Shown: piece after piece, positions 34,201 through 43,380 of the stretch
Position numbering within the stretch: position 1 is the first letter of the stretch
Layout: each line of letters begins with the position of its first letter
Assembly (NCBI GenBank): GCA_029298735.1
Contig: JANSLP010000016.1
Coordinates: 62,001-126,000, forward strand
Origin: Ophiostoma sp. CBS 140.51
Taxonomy: Eukaryota > Ascomycota > Sordariomycetes > Ophiostomatales > Ophiostomataceae
Direction of reading: 5' to 3'
Length of the DNA stretch: 64,000 nt
The notes under the pieces: generated by a model
Database searches by the model: none
What the model saw: only the letters and a program-made list of their open reading frames with translations
What the model was told of the DNA's origin: nothing
Made by a program: the position numbers and the translations under genes

Positions 34201-37200
34201 ACAGCGACAACTCCATCTTCTTCGAGGTCGACGGCCCGTACAAAGCTATGGTCCTGCCGACGTCCAAGGAGGAGGACAAGAACCTGAAGAAGCGGTACGC
34301 CGTCTTCAACGACGACGGCAGTTTGGCCGAACTCAAGGGTTTCGAGGTTAAGCGGCGTGGCGAGCTCAAGCTCATCAAGATCTTCCAGCAGCAAATCTTC
34401 AAGTTCTTTTTGGACGGCACCACTCTAGCCGAGTGCTACGCCTCCGTCGCCAAGGTCGCCAACCGCTGGCTCGATGTGCTGCACAGCAAGGGTGCCACGC
34501 TCGCCGACGAAGAGCTCATGGAGCTGATCTCGGAGAACCGTAGCATGAGCAAGACACTTGAAGAGTACGGCACCCAAAAGTCCACGTCCATCACCACAGC
34601 CCGCCGTCTTGCCGATTTCCTGGGCGAGGGCATGGTCAAGGACAAGGGCCTCAACTGCAAGTTCATCATTTGCGCCCGCCCTCGCAATGCGCCCGTCACC
34701 GAGCGTGCCATCCCAGTCGCCATCTTCTCGGCCGACGAGGCCACCAAGCGCATGTATCTTAAGAAGTGGCTCAAGGAAGAGCCCCAGGACACCGACCCGC
34801 GTGCCCTGCTCGACTGGGACTATTATCTGGAGCGTCTGGGTTCCGTCATCCAGAAGTTGATTACGATCCCCGCTGCTCTCCAGAAAGTCCGCAACCCTGT
34901 GCCCCGCGTCGCCCATCCGGACTGGCTGCAGCGCCGCATCAACATCAAGGACGACAAGATGAAGCAGAAGAAGCTCACCGATCTCTTTGGAAAGCAAACC
35001 GGCCCGCTCGAAGACATTACCGGCAACAACATGCGTGTCAATGGCGGCTCTGCTGCCGCCGACATGGAGGACTTTGGCTCGCTGTCGGCGAGCCAGAAAC
35101 TCATCAAGCCGACCACGACGGCCGGTGCCGTGGCTGAGATGATAAGTATTGAGGAAGGGGCAGAGACCGACAGGGCCTCGTCACCATCCGCCGCTCAGAA
35201 GCGCAAGTCGCCGCCCGAGCACGAGGACTCTGCCTCGCTTGACCCCTTTGCCGCTCTCCCTAAAGTCGCCCCCTCGGCCAGCGAGGACTACGCTGCCTTC
35301 CTCGAGTACCAGAAGAAGAAGTGGGCCATCCAGAAGCAGGCACGCATCCGTCGTCGGCACCTGTTTGGTGACCGTGCCGGTGGTGGCAACGGCGGTGGTG
35401 GTATGATGCAGCAAAAGGCCAACAACATCCAGCAGTCGTTCCAGCACCGTGCCGAGATTACCTTCCGCAATAACTGGCAGCTGCTGCAGCTCAAGACCAC
35501 CGACAGCCCCGGCATCGTTGCCGCATACGTCCTCATTGACGCGCGCATCCACCATCTCAAGATCAAAGTGCCGCGCCAAGTGTTCCTCAATCTCAAGAGC
35601 AAAGATTTGCCCGACATTGAGATCCCCGGCTGTGAGGTCGAGCAGGTCAACCACACCCTGCCCAACGGCCATTCTTCGGTGTACCTCTTCAAGCTCACCG
35701 TCTCCGAGGAAGTCTACTTTGCCGAGGCCGAAAAGTTTGCCCTGCTCTTCAACCACCCCAGTGTCGAGGGCGTCTACGAGCGCCAGCTGCCGCTCAACGT
35801 CCGCGCCCTCTTGCAGCTCGGCAACCGCTGTACCATTGACCAGTCGCAGCAGGGTGTTTTGGGCAAAGGTCTCGATCAAGGCTTTGACCTCACTGGTCTG
35901 ATTCGCCCGGCCAAGACTCTCAAGCCCTACCTCGACCCGTCGTCTATGGCTTACATCCACCTCTCGCACATTAGCTCTGGCGAGCGCCAAATCTTTGGTC
36001 TCTTCTCGACGACAAACAGCCAAGCCCACATTGTTATTTTACACAGAAACCGCGACAGTGTCCAGGACATGCCCAATGTCGGCAAGCTCTACGGTGACAT
36101 GTTGGGTCGCCGCCGCGACGCCGAAGCCGAGGCCAAGGCCGGTGCCACCCCCGCGGCTCTCACCGCTCTGTCGTCCAATGCCGAGAAGGAAGCTGCACAG
36201 CAAGCTGCCGCTGCCGCTTCGACGTGGCGCGACTGCTTCCCCTACCAGGATGCTCTCACCGTCAAGGTCACCCAGATCACCACTCGCCGCAAGGCCTTCC
36301 TCGAGATTGGCGACATTGTCAAGAAGATGCGCAAGGAAGAGATTGGTCGGCCTCAGATTCTGGTCGTCCAGTCCTCTCAACGCAACATGCTCGTCCACGA
36401 CATCCCGGTCCTCGGCGAGTTCCCCGTGCTGCCGCTTAAGTACGACCCGCTCGACAGCTCGCTCCCGCCGCTTGGATGGCAGTCCATGGTCGCCCGCCGC
36501 CTCGTCAGCCACTACCTGGCCCTGGGCGCATGGGTCATGCATTTGGTCGGCCTCGCCCGCTACGGCGACGTTCCCGTGTGCAACCTCGAGCGCGACGACC
36601 CGCGCTTCCTCATTGACGTGGCCTATGCGCGCCGCCTGCAAGCCAACAATGTTGTGTTGTGGTGGTCCGGCAGCCCGCGGCCCGACCATGCAGGCTACGA
36701 AAAGGACGATGTTGCAGGCCCACTCGAGACGGTGCAGTTGCCCAAGATCAACAACCCGGGCACCTATGCTTCCGTCTGTATTGACATTGACGTGCGCAAC
36801 CTGGCCATCAACACCATTTTGACCTCGTCGCTCATCAACGAGCTCGAGGGTGCCGATGCCGCTGTGTCCTTCAACCCGGCCGCTGATGCGGGTGGTGCCT
36901 TTGGCGACGATGCCGACGGCGGTACCTCGAGCCTCTATGCCGAGAACGCCTTCTCCAACGCCAGCATCTTGGTCCTGCGTGAAATGGTCAAGGGCTGGTG
37001 GGCCGAGGCGTGCAAGGGCAACGCCATGGCCGATTTGGTGGTGAACAACCTGGTCCGCTGGGTCGAGAACCCGGACTCGTTTTTGTATGACCGCGCGCTG
37101 CACTACTACGTCCAAATGATGTCCCGCAAGGCCTTCCAGCAGCTCATGGCCGACTTCCGCCGCGTCGGCTCGCAAGTCATTTTTGCCAGCGCCAACCGCC

Positions 37201-38393
37201 TGCTCCTGCAAACAACAAAGGCCGAGGTCACCAATGCCTATGCGTACAGCCAGTACATTATCAAGAGCATCAAGAACCGCCCGCTCTTTAGCTTCATTGA
37301 GATGGATATCAAGGAGTACTGGGATTACCTTGTGTGGTACGACGAGTACAACTACGGCGGCAAAGCGTGCCAGACGATCGGTGGCGGCGAGCTCGTCACG
37401 CTGCCCGATGGCACCCAGGCCGAGGCCGAACAGCCGCTGGAGACCATTATGCACTGGCAGATGAACACCTTCTTACCGGTGCGCCTGCAGCCCGTGTTCT
37501 CGGGTTGGGTCGTTGAGTTTGTGCAGCTCATGCACGGTCTCAAGCGTCCTGAGTCAGTTCACGGCAGCAGTCAGCCACGTTTGACGCAACTACCACCCGC
37601 GGTCCTGCGCAACGGCAATGGTGATGCCGAGGGCAAAGCACTTCTGGGCCCCTCGTTTGAGCGTCCCCTCAAAAAGGAGATTGCCGGCCTCATCTCCACA
37701 CGCAACCGTGAGATGCTGCACCCCGAGCTGGCCTCGGACTACGACTACCCTGTCCTACCCGGCACGCTCGTCATGCCGGCCGTCAACAAGGATGCCAAGT
37801 CGTCCAAAAAGGTGGCGGCAGCCGTGGCCTCGCGCGATCCTATTTTGGAGCTCGTCAAGGCTCTCATGCAGGTCCTGTCCCTCGACAAGAACATTACCAT
37901 GGAGGCCCGTCTGCTACGCAAAGAGTTGTTGGCCCTCTTTGATGTGCGCGAGTTTAGCCGCGACGCTGCTTTCCAGAACCCCTCGGAAAGTCTCAAGCTG
38001 TCCCAAATCAGCTGTGACAACTGCACCACATCGCGCGATCTGGACCTATGCCGCGATGAAGATTTATTGCCCGATCAGCAAGGTGGCGCCGCCAAACCCT
38101 GGGTCTGCACGTTCTGCCAGGCCGAGTACGATCGCATCGCTCTTGAAGAACGGCTTGTGGCCGCCGTCGAGGCCGAAGCTCTGGCTTGGTCTGTCCAAGA
38201 CCTCAAGTGTGGCCGGTGCGGCTCTCTCCGCGTCAACGACTTCATGGACCACTGCACGTGCTCCGGTGAATGGGGACCAACGGTGCGGCGCGACGAGGTG
38301 GTGCGTCGGCTGCGGGTGTACCGCAACGTGGCAACCTTTTATGGTCTGCGCATGTTGAGCGATGTTGTGGAGGAAGTGATGGGTGGGCTGTGA
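31290..38393 (+). CDS. POL2: DNA polymerase epsilon catalytic subunit
   Basis: A single exon of 2367 residues, somewhat longer than budding-yeast Pol2. The N-terminal half holds the exonuclease: Exo I DIETTK (D322/E324), Exo II NGDFFDWPF and Exo III YSVSDAVATYY. The polymerase follows: motif A DVASMYPNIM (D672), motif B NSFYGYVMRKGSRWYSMEMAG and motif C DTDG (D909/D911). A CysX group (CATC, x8, C, then a later IICQ) matches the four cysteines that bind an Fe-S cluster in yeast Pol2. The C-terminal half is the inactive second polymerase fold, ending in two zinc modules: CysA from C2242 (CDNC...CTFC) and CysB from C2307 (CGRC...CTC). No catalytic residue is missing. Role: leading-strand synthesis and proofreading at the replication fork, with Dpb2-Dpb4 partners. 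An acidic insertion near residues 225-265 and a Gly-rich linker near 1365-1375 are local expansions. Confidence 0.98.
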   Translation: MPNTTLRRQPQKGFRKGGQKKAYHGGAQQRTFAAGGGRNEGTSADEKWERTRLAHAIDEKMGFPRYEGSRRREGWLVNVEPTSIEDDRVEGGGGRSAVDLYFIDLHPDGNEASAPDADATTFKATIEYEPYFLIAVRKGHETEVEEWCKRVPGGGGLVKRVRRIDKEDLQMPNHLLGYRRTFLELRFDNVQNLLAVRRDIMPIAEANKKGMNAMDTYAEVAGASTVLGDGDNDGYGHDLFDDDSRNAHADDQARRTNTSVAEASDYIVDIREYDVPYHVRVLIDMDIRVAKWYNVDVKHGVTTVTCNEERLAMADPVVMAFDIETTKSPLKFPDATIDQVMMISYMIDGQGFLITHREIVSEDIADFEYTPRPEYPGPFMIFNEPDEKALLERFFLHVKMSRPTVIATYNGDFFDWPFVEARASANGIDMYHEIGWRRDSEEQYKCDYSVHMDCFHWVNRDSYLPQGSRGLKAVTVAKLGYDPDELDPELMLPYAQERPQTLAEYSVSDAVATYYLYMKYVHPFIFSLCTILPLRPDEVLRKGTGTLCEMLLMVQAYQKEIVLPNKHVSPKESFWEGHLLDAETYVGGHVESIEAGVFRADIPVNFAVDPTACDELIKDLDAALEFSITVEEKKSMDDVTNYDEVKAQIIAQLQSLKETPNRSERPLIYHLDVASMYPNIMTTNRLQPDSMIKEEDCATCDFNRPGKTCDRRMPWSWRGEYIPAKRDEYNMIRHALENERFPGKGAYAAQKTRSFQELSADEQAGLIRKRLQLYSQKVYHKIHDSKTITREAIICQRENPFYINTVRDFRDRRYDYKGRAKVWKGKTESLKSSGAAASEIDNAKKMIVLFDSLQLAHKVILNSFYGYVMRKGSRWYSMEMAGVTCLTGAHIIQMARELVERLGRPLELDTDGIWCMLPATFPENFAFKLKNGKKMTISYPCVMLNHLVHARFTNHQYQTLVDEKTFRYETHSDNSIFFEVDGPYKAMVLPTSKEEDKNLKKRYAVFNDDGSLAELKGFEVKRRGELKLIKIFQQQIFKFFLDGTTLAECYASVAKVANRWLDVLHSKGATLADEELMELISENRSMSKTLEEYGTQKSTSITTARRLADFLGEGMVKDKGLNCKFIICARPRNAPVTERAIPVAIFSADEATKRMYLKKWLKEEPQDTDPRALLDWDYYLERLGSVIQKLITIPAALQKVRNPVPRVAHPDWLQRRINIKDDKMKQKKLTDLFGKQTGPLEDITGNNMRVNGGSAAADMEDFGSLSASQKLIKPTTTAGAVAEMISIEEGAETDRASSPSAAQKRKSPPEHEDSASLDPFAALPKVAPSASEDYAAFLEYQKKKWAIQKQARIRRRHLFGDRAGGGNGGGGMMQQKANNIQQSFQHRAEITFRNNWQLLQLKTTDSPGIVAAYVLIDARIHHLKIKVPRQVFLNLKSKDLPDIEIPGCEVEQVNHTLPNGHSSVYLFKLTVSEEVYFAEAEKFALLFNHPSVEGVYERQLPLNVRALLQLGNRCTIDQSQQGVLGKGLDQGFDLTGLIRPAKTLKPYLDPSSMAYIHLSHISSGERQIFGLFSTTNSQAHIVILHRNRDSVQDMPNVGKLYGDMLGRRRDAEAEAKAGATPAALTALSSNAEKEAAQQAAAAASTWRDCFPYQDALTVKVTQITTRRKAFLEIGDIVKKMRKEEIGRPQILVVQSSQRNMLVHDIPVLGEFPVLPLKYDPLDSSLPPLGWQSMVARRLVSHYLALGAWVMHLVGLARYGDVPVCNLERDDPRFLIDVAYARRLQANNVVLWWSGSPRPDHAGYEKDDVAGPLETVQLPKINNPGTYASVCIDIDVRNLAINTILTSSLINELEGADAAVSFNPAADAGGAFGDDADGGTSSLYAENAFSNASILVLREMVKGWWAEACKGNAMADLVVNNLVRWVENPDSFLYDRALHYYVQMMSRKAFQQLMADFRRVGSQVIFASANRLLLQTTKAEVTNAYAYSQYIIKSIKNRPLFSFIEMDIKEYWDYLVWYDEYNYGGKACQTIGGGELVTLPDGTQAEAEQPLETIMHWQMNTFLPVRLQPVFSGWVVEFVQLMHGLKRPESVHGSSQPRLTQLPPAVLRNGNGDAEGKALLGPSFERPLKKEIAGLISTRNREMLHPELASDYDYPVLPGTLVMPAVNKDAKSSKKVAAAVASRDPILELVKALMQVLSLDKNITMEARLLRKELLALFDVREFSRDAAFQNPSESLKLSQISCDNCTTSRDLDLCRDEDLLPDQQGGAAKPWVCTFCQAEYDRIALEERLVAAVEAEALAWSVQDLKCGRCGSLRVNDFMDHCTCSGEWGPTVRRDEVVRRLRVYRNVATFYGLRMLSDVVEEVMGGL

Positions 38394-38739
38394 GGAGAAG
38401 AAGAGGAGACGTGAATATAATGTGTATATGATGGGGGACGTTTGGTTTGCATATGGTTTCTGCATCTGGGAGTTGTTTCTGTTTTAATTGTTTGTTTACG
38501 TCGTTGTGTGTTTTTCTGTTCGGCATGGCGTTTCTGTTTGATACGAAAAAGGAGGTAACATTTTTCTTTGCCATTGGAATAATGAGTTTCGCACTGCATG
38601 ATAGCATAAGCATAATATGAATAAATCAAAAGGTCAAAAATGAGAAGAGAATTGAGGAGAAGAGAGGAAGACCAGATGTGCAAAAATTCAAACACCCCTG
38701 TCCGGTCGTCAAAAAAAGTCAAAAAGAAAGTTTTCAATT
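38394..38739. other. POL2 3' flank and tRNA-Thr trailer
   Basis: T-rich 3' UTR sequence with an AATATAATG-like stretch just after the stop. Its distal part holds the oligo-A (oligo-T on the minus strand) terminator of the tRNA gene. No gene seen. Confidence 0.5.
38711..38717 (-). terminator. RNA polymerase III terminator of tRNA-Thr
   Basis: Seven consecutive As on +, that is seven Ts on the transcribed minus strand, 22 bases beyond the tRNA 3' end. Confidence 0.7.
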
Positions 38740-38810
38740 GCCCGCACCTGGGATCGAACCAAGGACCTCAGCATTACGAGTGCTGCGCTCTACCACTGAG
38801 CTATACGGGC
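38740..38810 (-). tRNA. tRNA-Thr(CGT), intronless
   Basis: The 71-base minus-strand sequence folds as a full cloverleaf: acceptor GCCCGTA/TGCGGGC, D arm GCTC/GAGC, anticodon stem CAGCA/TGCTG with loop CTCGTAA (anticodon CGT, reading ACG), and T arm CTTGG-TTCGATC-CCAGG. The A box (TAGCTCAGTGG) and B box (GGTTCGATCCC) are intact. Confidence 0.95.
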
Positions 38811-39742
38811 TTATCATCGAATGAAGAGCCGTATGGGCTGATTGATGGAAATTTGCAGTCCTATTGGATCTTATACAGGGTCTAGTATGGGGCGGCGCGA
38901 AAATCACCTAGAGCCAACGGAGACGGGACGGTGCGCCTGTCCACAGTCCAACAAAAGGAAAGGAAGGGAAAAGACGGTCGATTGAATATCGTGTGTTTGT
39001 GGAGTCGAATGAATGTGCGAGACCGAAAGTTGTAGGGTAAGGATGCTTGGGAGGCAGCTCGTAGTCTGATTTGTCAACCTTTAGGGGGTTTGCTTGACGA
39101 AACTGTGGGTTTCGACCAAGTCTGTAGTTGAGAAGAGAAAAGTGAGAGACAAGCGGACATTGGTGTCTGGTAACTGAAGAGAAAAGAATGGCAATATCTA
39201 GCTATAGAGACAAAAATGTAGCAAAGGAGAAGAGGAAAAAGTTTGTAGAAAGAGAAAGGGGAGAGGGGTTTGGGGTCTTTGTAAAATTTAAAGCAATAGG
39301 CGCAACAAACGTCGATTGCAGAGGCAGGTGCGATACAGGCATATGGAAGCACCACCCGATTGCACTTTCCCATTGATGCGAATCCATCATTCGCTTTCCG
39401 AGTTTGTACGTATTTGTATGCTTTCGCATTTGCCTCTTTTACAAAGGGAAGGAGCGGGTGGTTTGCTCGACAAACAAGGCTCTAATGTGTGCAATCGCTC
39501 TTGCCGTAGCTAGGTGGCGACAGGTCGCAGCTTCCCTTGAATCACAATCAACAATCCAAAAAAGGTGCGACCGTAGTTCCCAGAAGTAAGTGTTCAAGGA
39601 AAGAGAGATACAGTTCGAACAAAACAGAGTCTGGGATCTTAAAAGTGGCAGCAATAACAAGCAGGAGACTCGTCTAAGCTACACAAGAGTGGGATGTACT
39701 TATATACCTAGCTAGTGTACAAACTTTCCATTAATACCAACA
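38811..39742. other. Spacer between the two tRNA genes
   Basis: No supportable open frame. Purine-rich patches at about 39130-39280. I see nothing else in it. Confidence 0.5.
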
Positions 39743-39814
39743 GGTCCAGTGGCCAAATGGCAAGGCGCTTGGCTACGAACCAAGAGATTGCAGGTTCGAT
39801 CCCTGCCTGGATCG
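39743..39814 (+). tRNA. tRNA-Arg(ACG), intronless
   Basis: 72 bases form a cloverleaf: acceptor GGTCCAG/CTGGATC with discriminator G, D arm GCC/GGC, anticodon stem CTTGG/CCAAG with loop CTACGAA (anticodon ACG; A34 is normally deaminated to inosine by Tad2-Tad3), and T arm GCAGG-TTCGATC-CCTGC. Confidence 0.95.
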
Positions 39815-39815
39815 G

Positions 39816-39823
39816 TTTTTTTT
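39816..39823 (+). terminator. RNA polymerase III terminator of tRNA-Arg
   Basis: Eight consecutive Ts begin two bases after the tRNA 3' end. Confidence 0.85.
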
Positions 39824-40330
39824 GCTGTTTCGTGCGGCTCAGCTACAATTGACAACTGCCTCTATTTTTGCTGTCTTTCATCTTCCGAGTATGTTTTTTT
39901 TAACCACTCTCCCTCCTATCCAGCTTTTTGTCAATATCTATCCCTTCAAATGCTCTTTCCTCTATATGCTCTTTTGTCGGTATTTTGATTCTCGTACTCT
40001 CCTTCCTTACAGCAGTTACCTTTTCGGTCAACAAGTCTTGATCATATTTTCCTAAACCATCCATAGCAACACGCCGTAGTTGTCTGCCCAGTCCGTCGTT
40101 CTTTCCGTATGTTATGTCTATTCTCATATGTTTACTCCTATTGATTTTCTCCGAAACCAATCTGCCACCAATTCAAAACTTGCTTCTTTTTTTGTCTTCA
40201 CCTCACCTCTCACCACTTTGCATCAGTTTTTTTTGCTCTGCCAGACGGGCATTGAATATCACTTTTCGTCACCTTACGAGCACCGAGATACATATCAATC
40301 AGATACTTTTTCTTCATCCCTAGTCGAAAT
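39824..40330. other. Promoter region of the F-box-like gene
   Basis: T- and CT-rich non-coding sequence between the tRNA-Arg terminator and the next ATG. Only short frames occur. Confidence 0.45.
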
Positions 40331-42298
40331 ATGAGATTCACATATTCGTTGCCGGCCGAACCAGTGATTGACATCGATTCGTTGCCGGCTAAATCAGTGA
40401 AAGACATCAATGACTTGCCGATAGAGCTGGTGATAATGGTCTGCAAACAGGTGTTCAATCTGTGTCGAATCGAGAAATCCCAACACCCCGGCCTCAGACA
40501 CAAGACACGAGCCACTATCTTCCCTCTCTCTGCCATCTCTGTTCTGTCAAAGATGTGGCAGGGTTGCATGGAAGAGCTGTTGTACCAAGTATTGTACATC
40601 TCCGACTACGACATCCCCGAGTTTGCCTCGACGGTATACGAGCCGGACGGCGGTTCTCGATTGAAATATGTCCGGCATCTGCGCCTGAACGTAGTCCTGA
40701 ATCCGTACGATTGCAGCAAGTGCTACCAATTTGAGAGCGCAACTGAGATCTCCAAGAACAATGCCGCTTTCAAGCGAAGTCTATCGAAACTTATTGGAGT
40801 TTTGGCCTCGGCTGTTGATAGAGAAAAGGGACGAGGCCTCACATTAGAGCTGAGCGCTGCATCTCCGAGTGACAACCAGCACGATTTTACTCTTTACCGA
40901 TGCGACCCAAAATATCCTTTCCGAACAAAAGAAGATTTGGTAGACGACTACCACGCCCACGAGTGTCATGCACGCGGCAGGATTCATGTAGTCAAGCAGC
41001 ACGATGACTCTCGCGTAACATTCAAGGCTCAACAGCACCGGATATTAGGCACCGAGTTGTTGCGGTATTACCATGGAAATTACTCCAAAGGCCCACCAGA
41101 GCTGAAAGTTCCCATCATACGAAGCTTAATCAAACGCCTCCAGCCATTGCGACAGATTAATCCAGCATGCCTTGGCTCGCTTTTGGATCTACAGCTCGAC
41201 AACGTCAACTGCATACGACTAGAACAACACTTCTCCAAACAGCACAACTTCGATAGAGTGGGACCAGCGAATATGTTGATACTGTTGCAGGAATTCATGA
41301 TTCAGATCTGCAAAGGGCCATGGAAGGAGAATTCTCCTTACCAATATCAAATCCGGGAGCCCAGAATCCTCTCTCTCTTCCTCAGTTTTGTGCCTTCTGT
41401 TATTAAATCGCCCCTTATACCCATCTCAAGCTCCGGAAACGTCGATCCCAAGCACACCAGCATTCAAAATATGAGTCGTCTGCTGTCTACCGTCAGCCCC
41501 AAATTGGACAAAGTGTCGGCAGCTTTCGCAGCCGACGCTGTGTGGTTTTTCAATTCTGGCACCGGGCTGGATGACCCTTTGAGTGATGCAAGCGACTCAA
41601 GCCGAGATTCAACTGAAAGCCGCTGGCCTAAGCTCAAGAAACTCGCTTTGACTACGTTTCTCCTCCGGCCCCAGAATACGCGAATCTGGGGCCCGCGACC
41701 TGGACATCCGCGATGTGGACGTCTGTCGTCACCGGCTTCAAGTACGAGTTCGAACTCGTCTGTGGGTACTGTCGCTCCTTGGGCTCAGAGCTCTCAACCC
41801 ATGCCAAATATGATCGTACACTCATATATCAATATGTCCACAGCGCCACCAAGTGCAGAGCCGGACAATGAGGACGCAGCATCTTTGAGAGCCTCCCAAA
41901 GACTTCTTGAGTATGCTGGCCGCGCTGCTCTCCAGATGCCCGAACTAGAAGTCCTGGAGATATGGCAGACATACACGCATGAGGAGAGCATCTTCCGATA
42001 CGATGCCCTTGCCGAGCCGGGTCCTACGGTGACATTTTTGAGCCGATTTGACATGGAACCCATGTGGACGAAGGAGGCCCAAACGGCCTGGGAAGCAGCA
42101 GCACAAAAACACACTGACAATCAAAAATCACTGGTCGTCAAATACGACACGCTGGACCCGCACCCAGACCATTTCCACGGCACATTCTATATTTACGGCA
42201 CCATAAACAAGCTCAAGTTGCGCGACCTTGTCATCGACCCAGTGTCCCTCTATGCCGCTACATGGGAAGAGTGTTCAGCCACATACATCACACCATGA
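40331..42298 (+). CDS. F-box-like protein of unknown target (fungal accessory type)
   Basis: A single exon of 655 residues. Near the N-terminus, DINDLPIELVIMVCKQVFNLC has the Leu-Pro-x-Glu-Leu start of an F-box-like motif, followed by LSKMWQGCMEELLYQVLYI, as in fungal F-box proteins. It is preceded by two imperfect copies of an 11-residue segment (SLPAEPVIDID, SLPAKSVKDIN). The central part is leucine-patterned, as expected for a repeat-like substrate surface. The C-terminal region, around LEVLEIWQTYTHEESIFRYD, resembles a domain that often follows fungal F-boxes (possibly DUF6546). Codon use is more AT-rich than in POL2 or CCT7 and the gene sits beside a tRNA, both common for fast-evolving accessory loci. 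Expected role: substrate adaptor for an SCF ubiquitin ligase; the substrate is unknown. Confidence 0.7.
   Translation: MRFTYSLPAEPVIDIDSLPAKSVKDINDLPIELVIMVCKQVFNLCRIEKSQHPGLRHKTRATIFPLSAISVLSKMWQGCMEELLYQVLYISDYDIPEFASTVYEPDGGSRLKYVRHLRLNVVLNPYDCSKCYQFESATEISKNNAAFKRSLSKLIGVLASAVDREKGRGLTLELSAASPSDNQHDFTLYRCDPKYPFRTKEDLVDDYHAHECHARGRIHVVKQHDDSRVTFKAQQHRILGTELLRYYHGNYSKGPPELKVPIIRSLIKRLQPLRQINPACLGSLLDLQLDNVNCIRLEQHFSKQHNFDRVGPANMLILLQEFMIQICKGPWKENSPYQYQIREPRILSLFLSFVPSVIKSPLIPISSSGNVDPKHTSIQNMSRLLSTVSPKLDKVSAAFAADAVWFFNSGTGLDDPLSDASDSSRDSTESRWPKLKKLALTTFLLRPQNTRIWGPRPGHPRCGRLSSPASSTSSNSSVGTVAPWAQSSQPMPNMIVHSYINMSTAPPSAEPDNEDAASLRASQRLLEYAGRAALQMPELEVLEIWQTYTHEESIFRYDALAEPGPTVTFLSRFDMEPMWTKEAQTAWEAAAQKHTDNQKSLVVKYDTLDPHPDHFHGTFYIYGTINKLKLRDLVIDPVSLYAATWEECSATYITP
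40346..40411 (+). repeat. 33-bp in-frame tandem duplication in the F-box-like gene
   Basis: Two adjacent 33-base units (40346-40378 and 40379-40411) both begin TCGTTGCCGGC and encode SLPAEPVIDID and SLPAKSVKDIN. The F-box itself starts with a similar DLPIELV, so the units look like partial copies of its first helix. Confidence 0.7.
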
Positions 42299-43380
42299 AG
42301 CCTGCAGTCGTTGGGCCGCATCGGGCAAACTTTCCTGGTTGTCCGATCGAACGCTCTGGGCTCAAATGCGAATGCGAACGCCGCCAGTAGCCATAATATG
42401 GGCTGTTTGCTTGGCACGCCCGAAGATGATAATGACTTTCCTGGGTCGTCACCTTACTAGGTCATCAGAAGATGGCGATGAATGTGGGGGAATACGCTAG
42501 GTATCTTCCAATGCATTCAAGAATAGCATTACATCGGCATGCAATACCGATAAGACGTATATAAAATATAGCAATTGGGGTTCTCACTTGTGGTGAATTG
42601 CCTGAAGTGACTTGAGCATCATCGTGGCTATCTGTGTGTTATGTGTTGCCTGGATTCAGGGGTTGGGTTTACAATGATTACTCAGCCAAACGTGCCCCTG
42701 GTTAACACACGTGACTAGCAAGCTGTTGTGTATGTGCTAATCTGCAATCAAGAACTGTGCGGGGCCTTTTTTGGCAGCACCAGTTGAATTGTTTTGCTAA
42801 TCGTGGCGGGGAGGGGCGCGAAATAGGGGGAAGTAGCGACCAGCGCAAGCGTGTCCGTGCCTGCTGTTTGTAACTGACTCTGCCAGCCTGCCTAGACCGC
42901 CTGCAGTGGCCGCCGCCTGGCGACTGCCAATTGGACTAGGCGGCAACGATTGTGGGTGGAATTTTAGGTGGGATGGCAATTTTGGGATTTTTTGGGGGCA
43001 AGATGGGAGCTTCTCGAAATCTTCGGAAGCTTGGGCCTAGTAAAATAGTGATAGTGAGAGACTCAGAGAGAGAGACGACGTCCCCTCCACCCCCTTTGAC
43101 ACCTTACTTTGCAAACCCGCTTCTCGAATATCACGACGTTGACGCCAACCAGTCAAGACGCGCGCAAGCAACGAGCAGACGATATTCGGACGACCACCGA
43201 CGAAGCCAGCAATATTCTCCTTTTTGCGGTCGAGAATTGAAGCATTTCACACCGAGACTTTTGCCTTTGCGACTGTCGACTCTCCCTCCTCTTTTCGAGA
43301 CCTCCTGAGATAGATCCTTTCTTCTCGGCAGCTTCTTCTCTTTTTCGCTTCTCCAGTCATCTTCTTTTGCCTCTGCAACA
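42299..43380. other. Intergenic region and CCT7 promoter/leader
   Basis: 42500-42600 is AT-richer and likely the F-box gene's 3' flank. 43080-43380 is CT-rich and fits the CCT7 transcription start region and leader. No supportable gene in either orientation. Confidence 0.45.
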
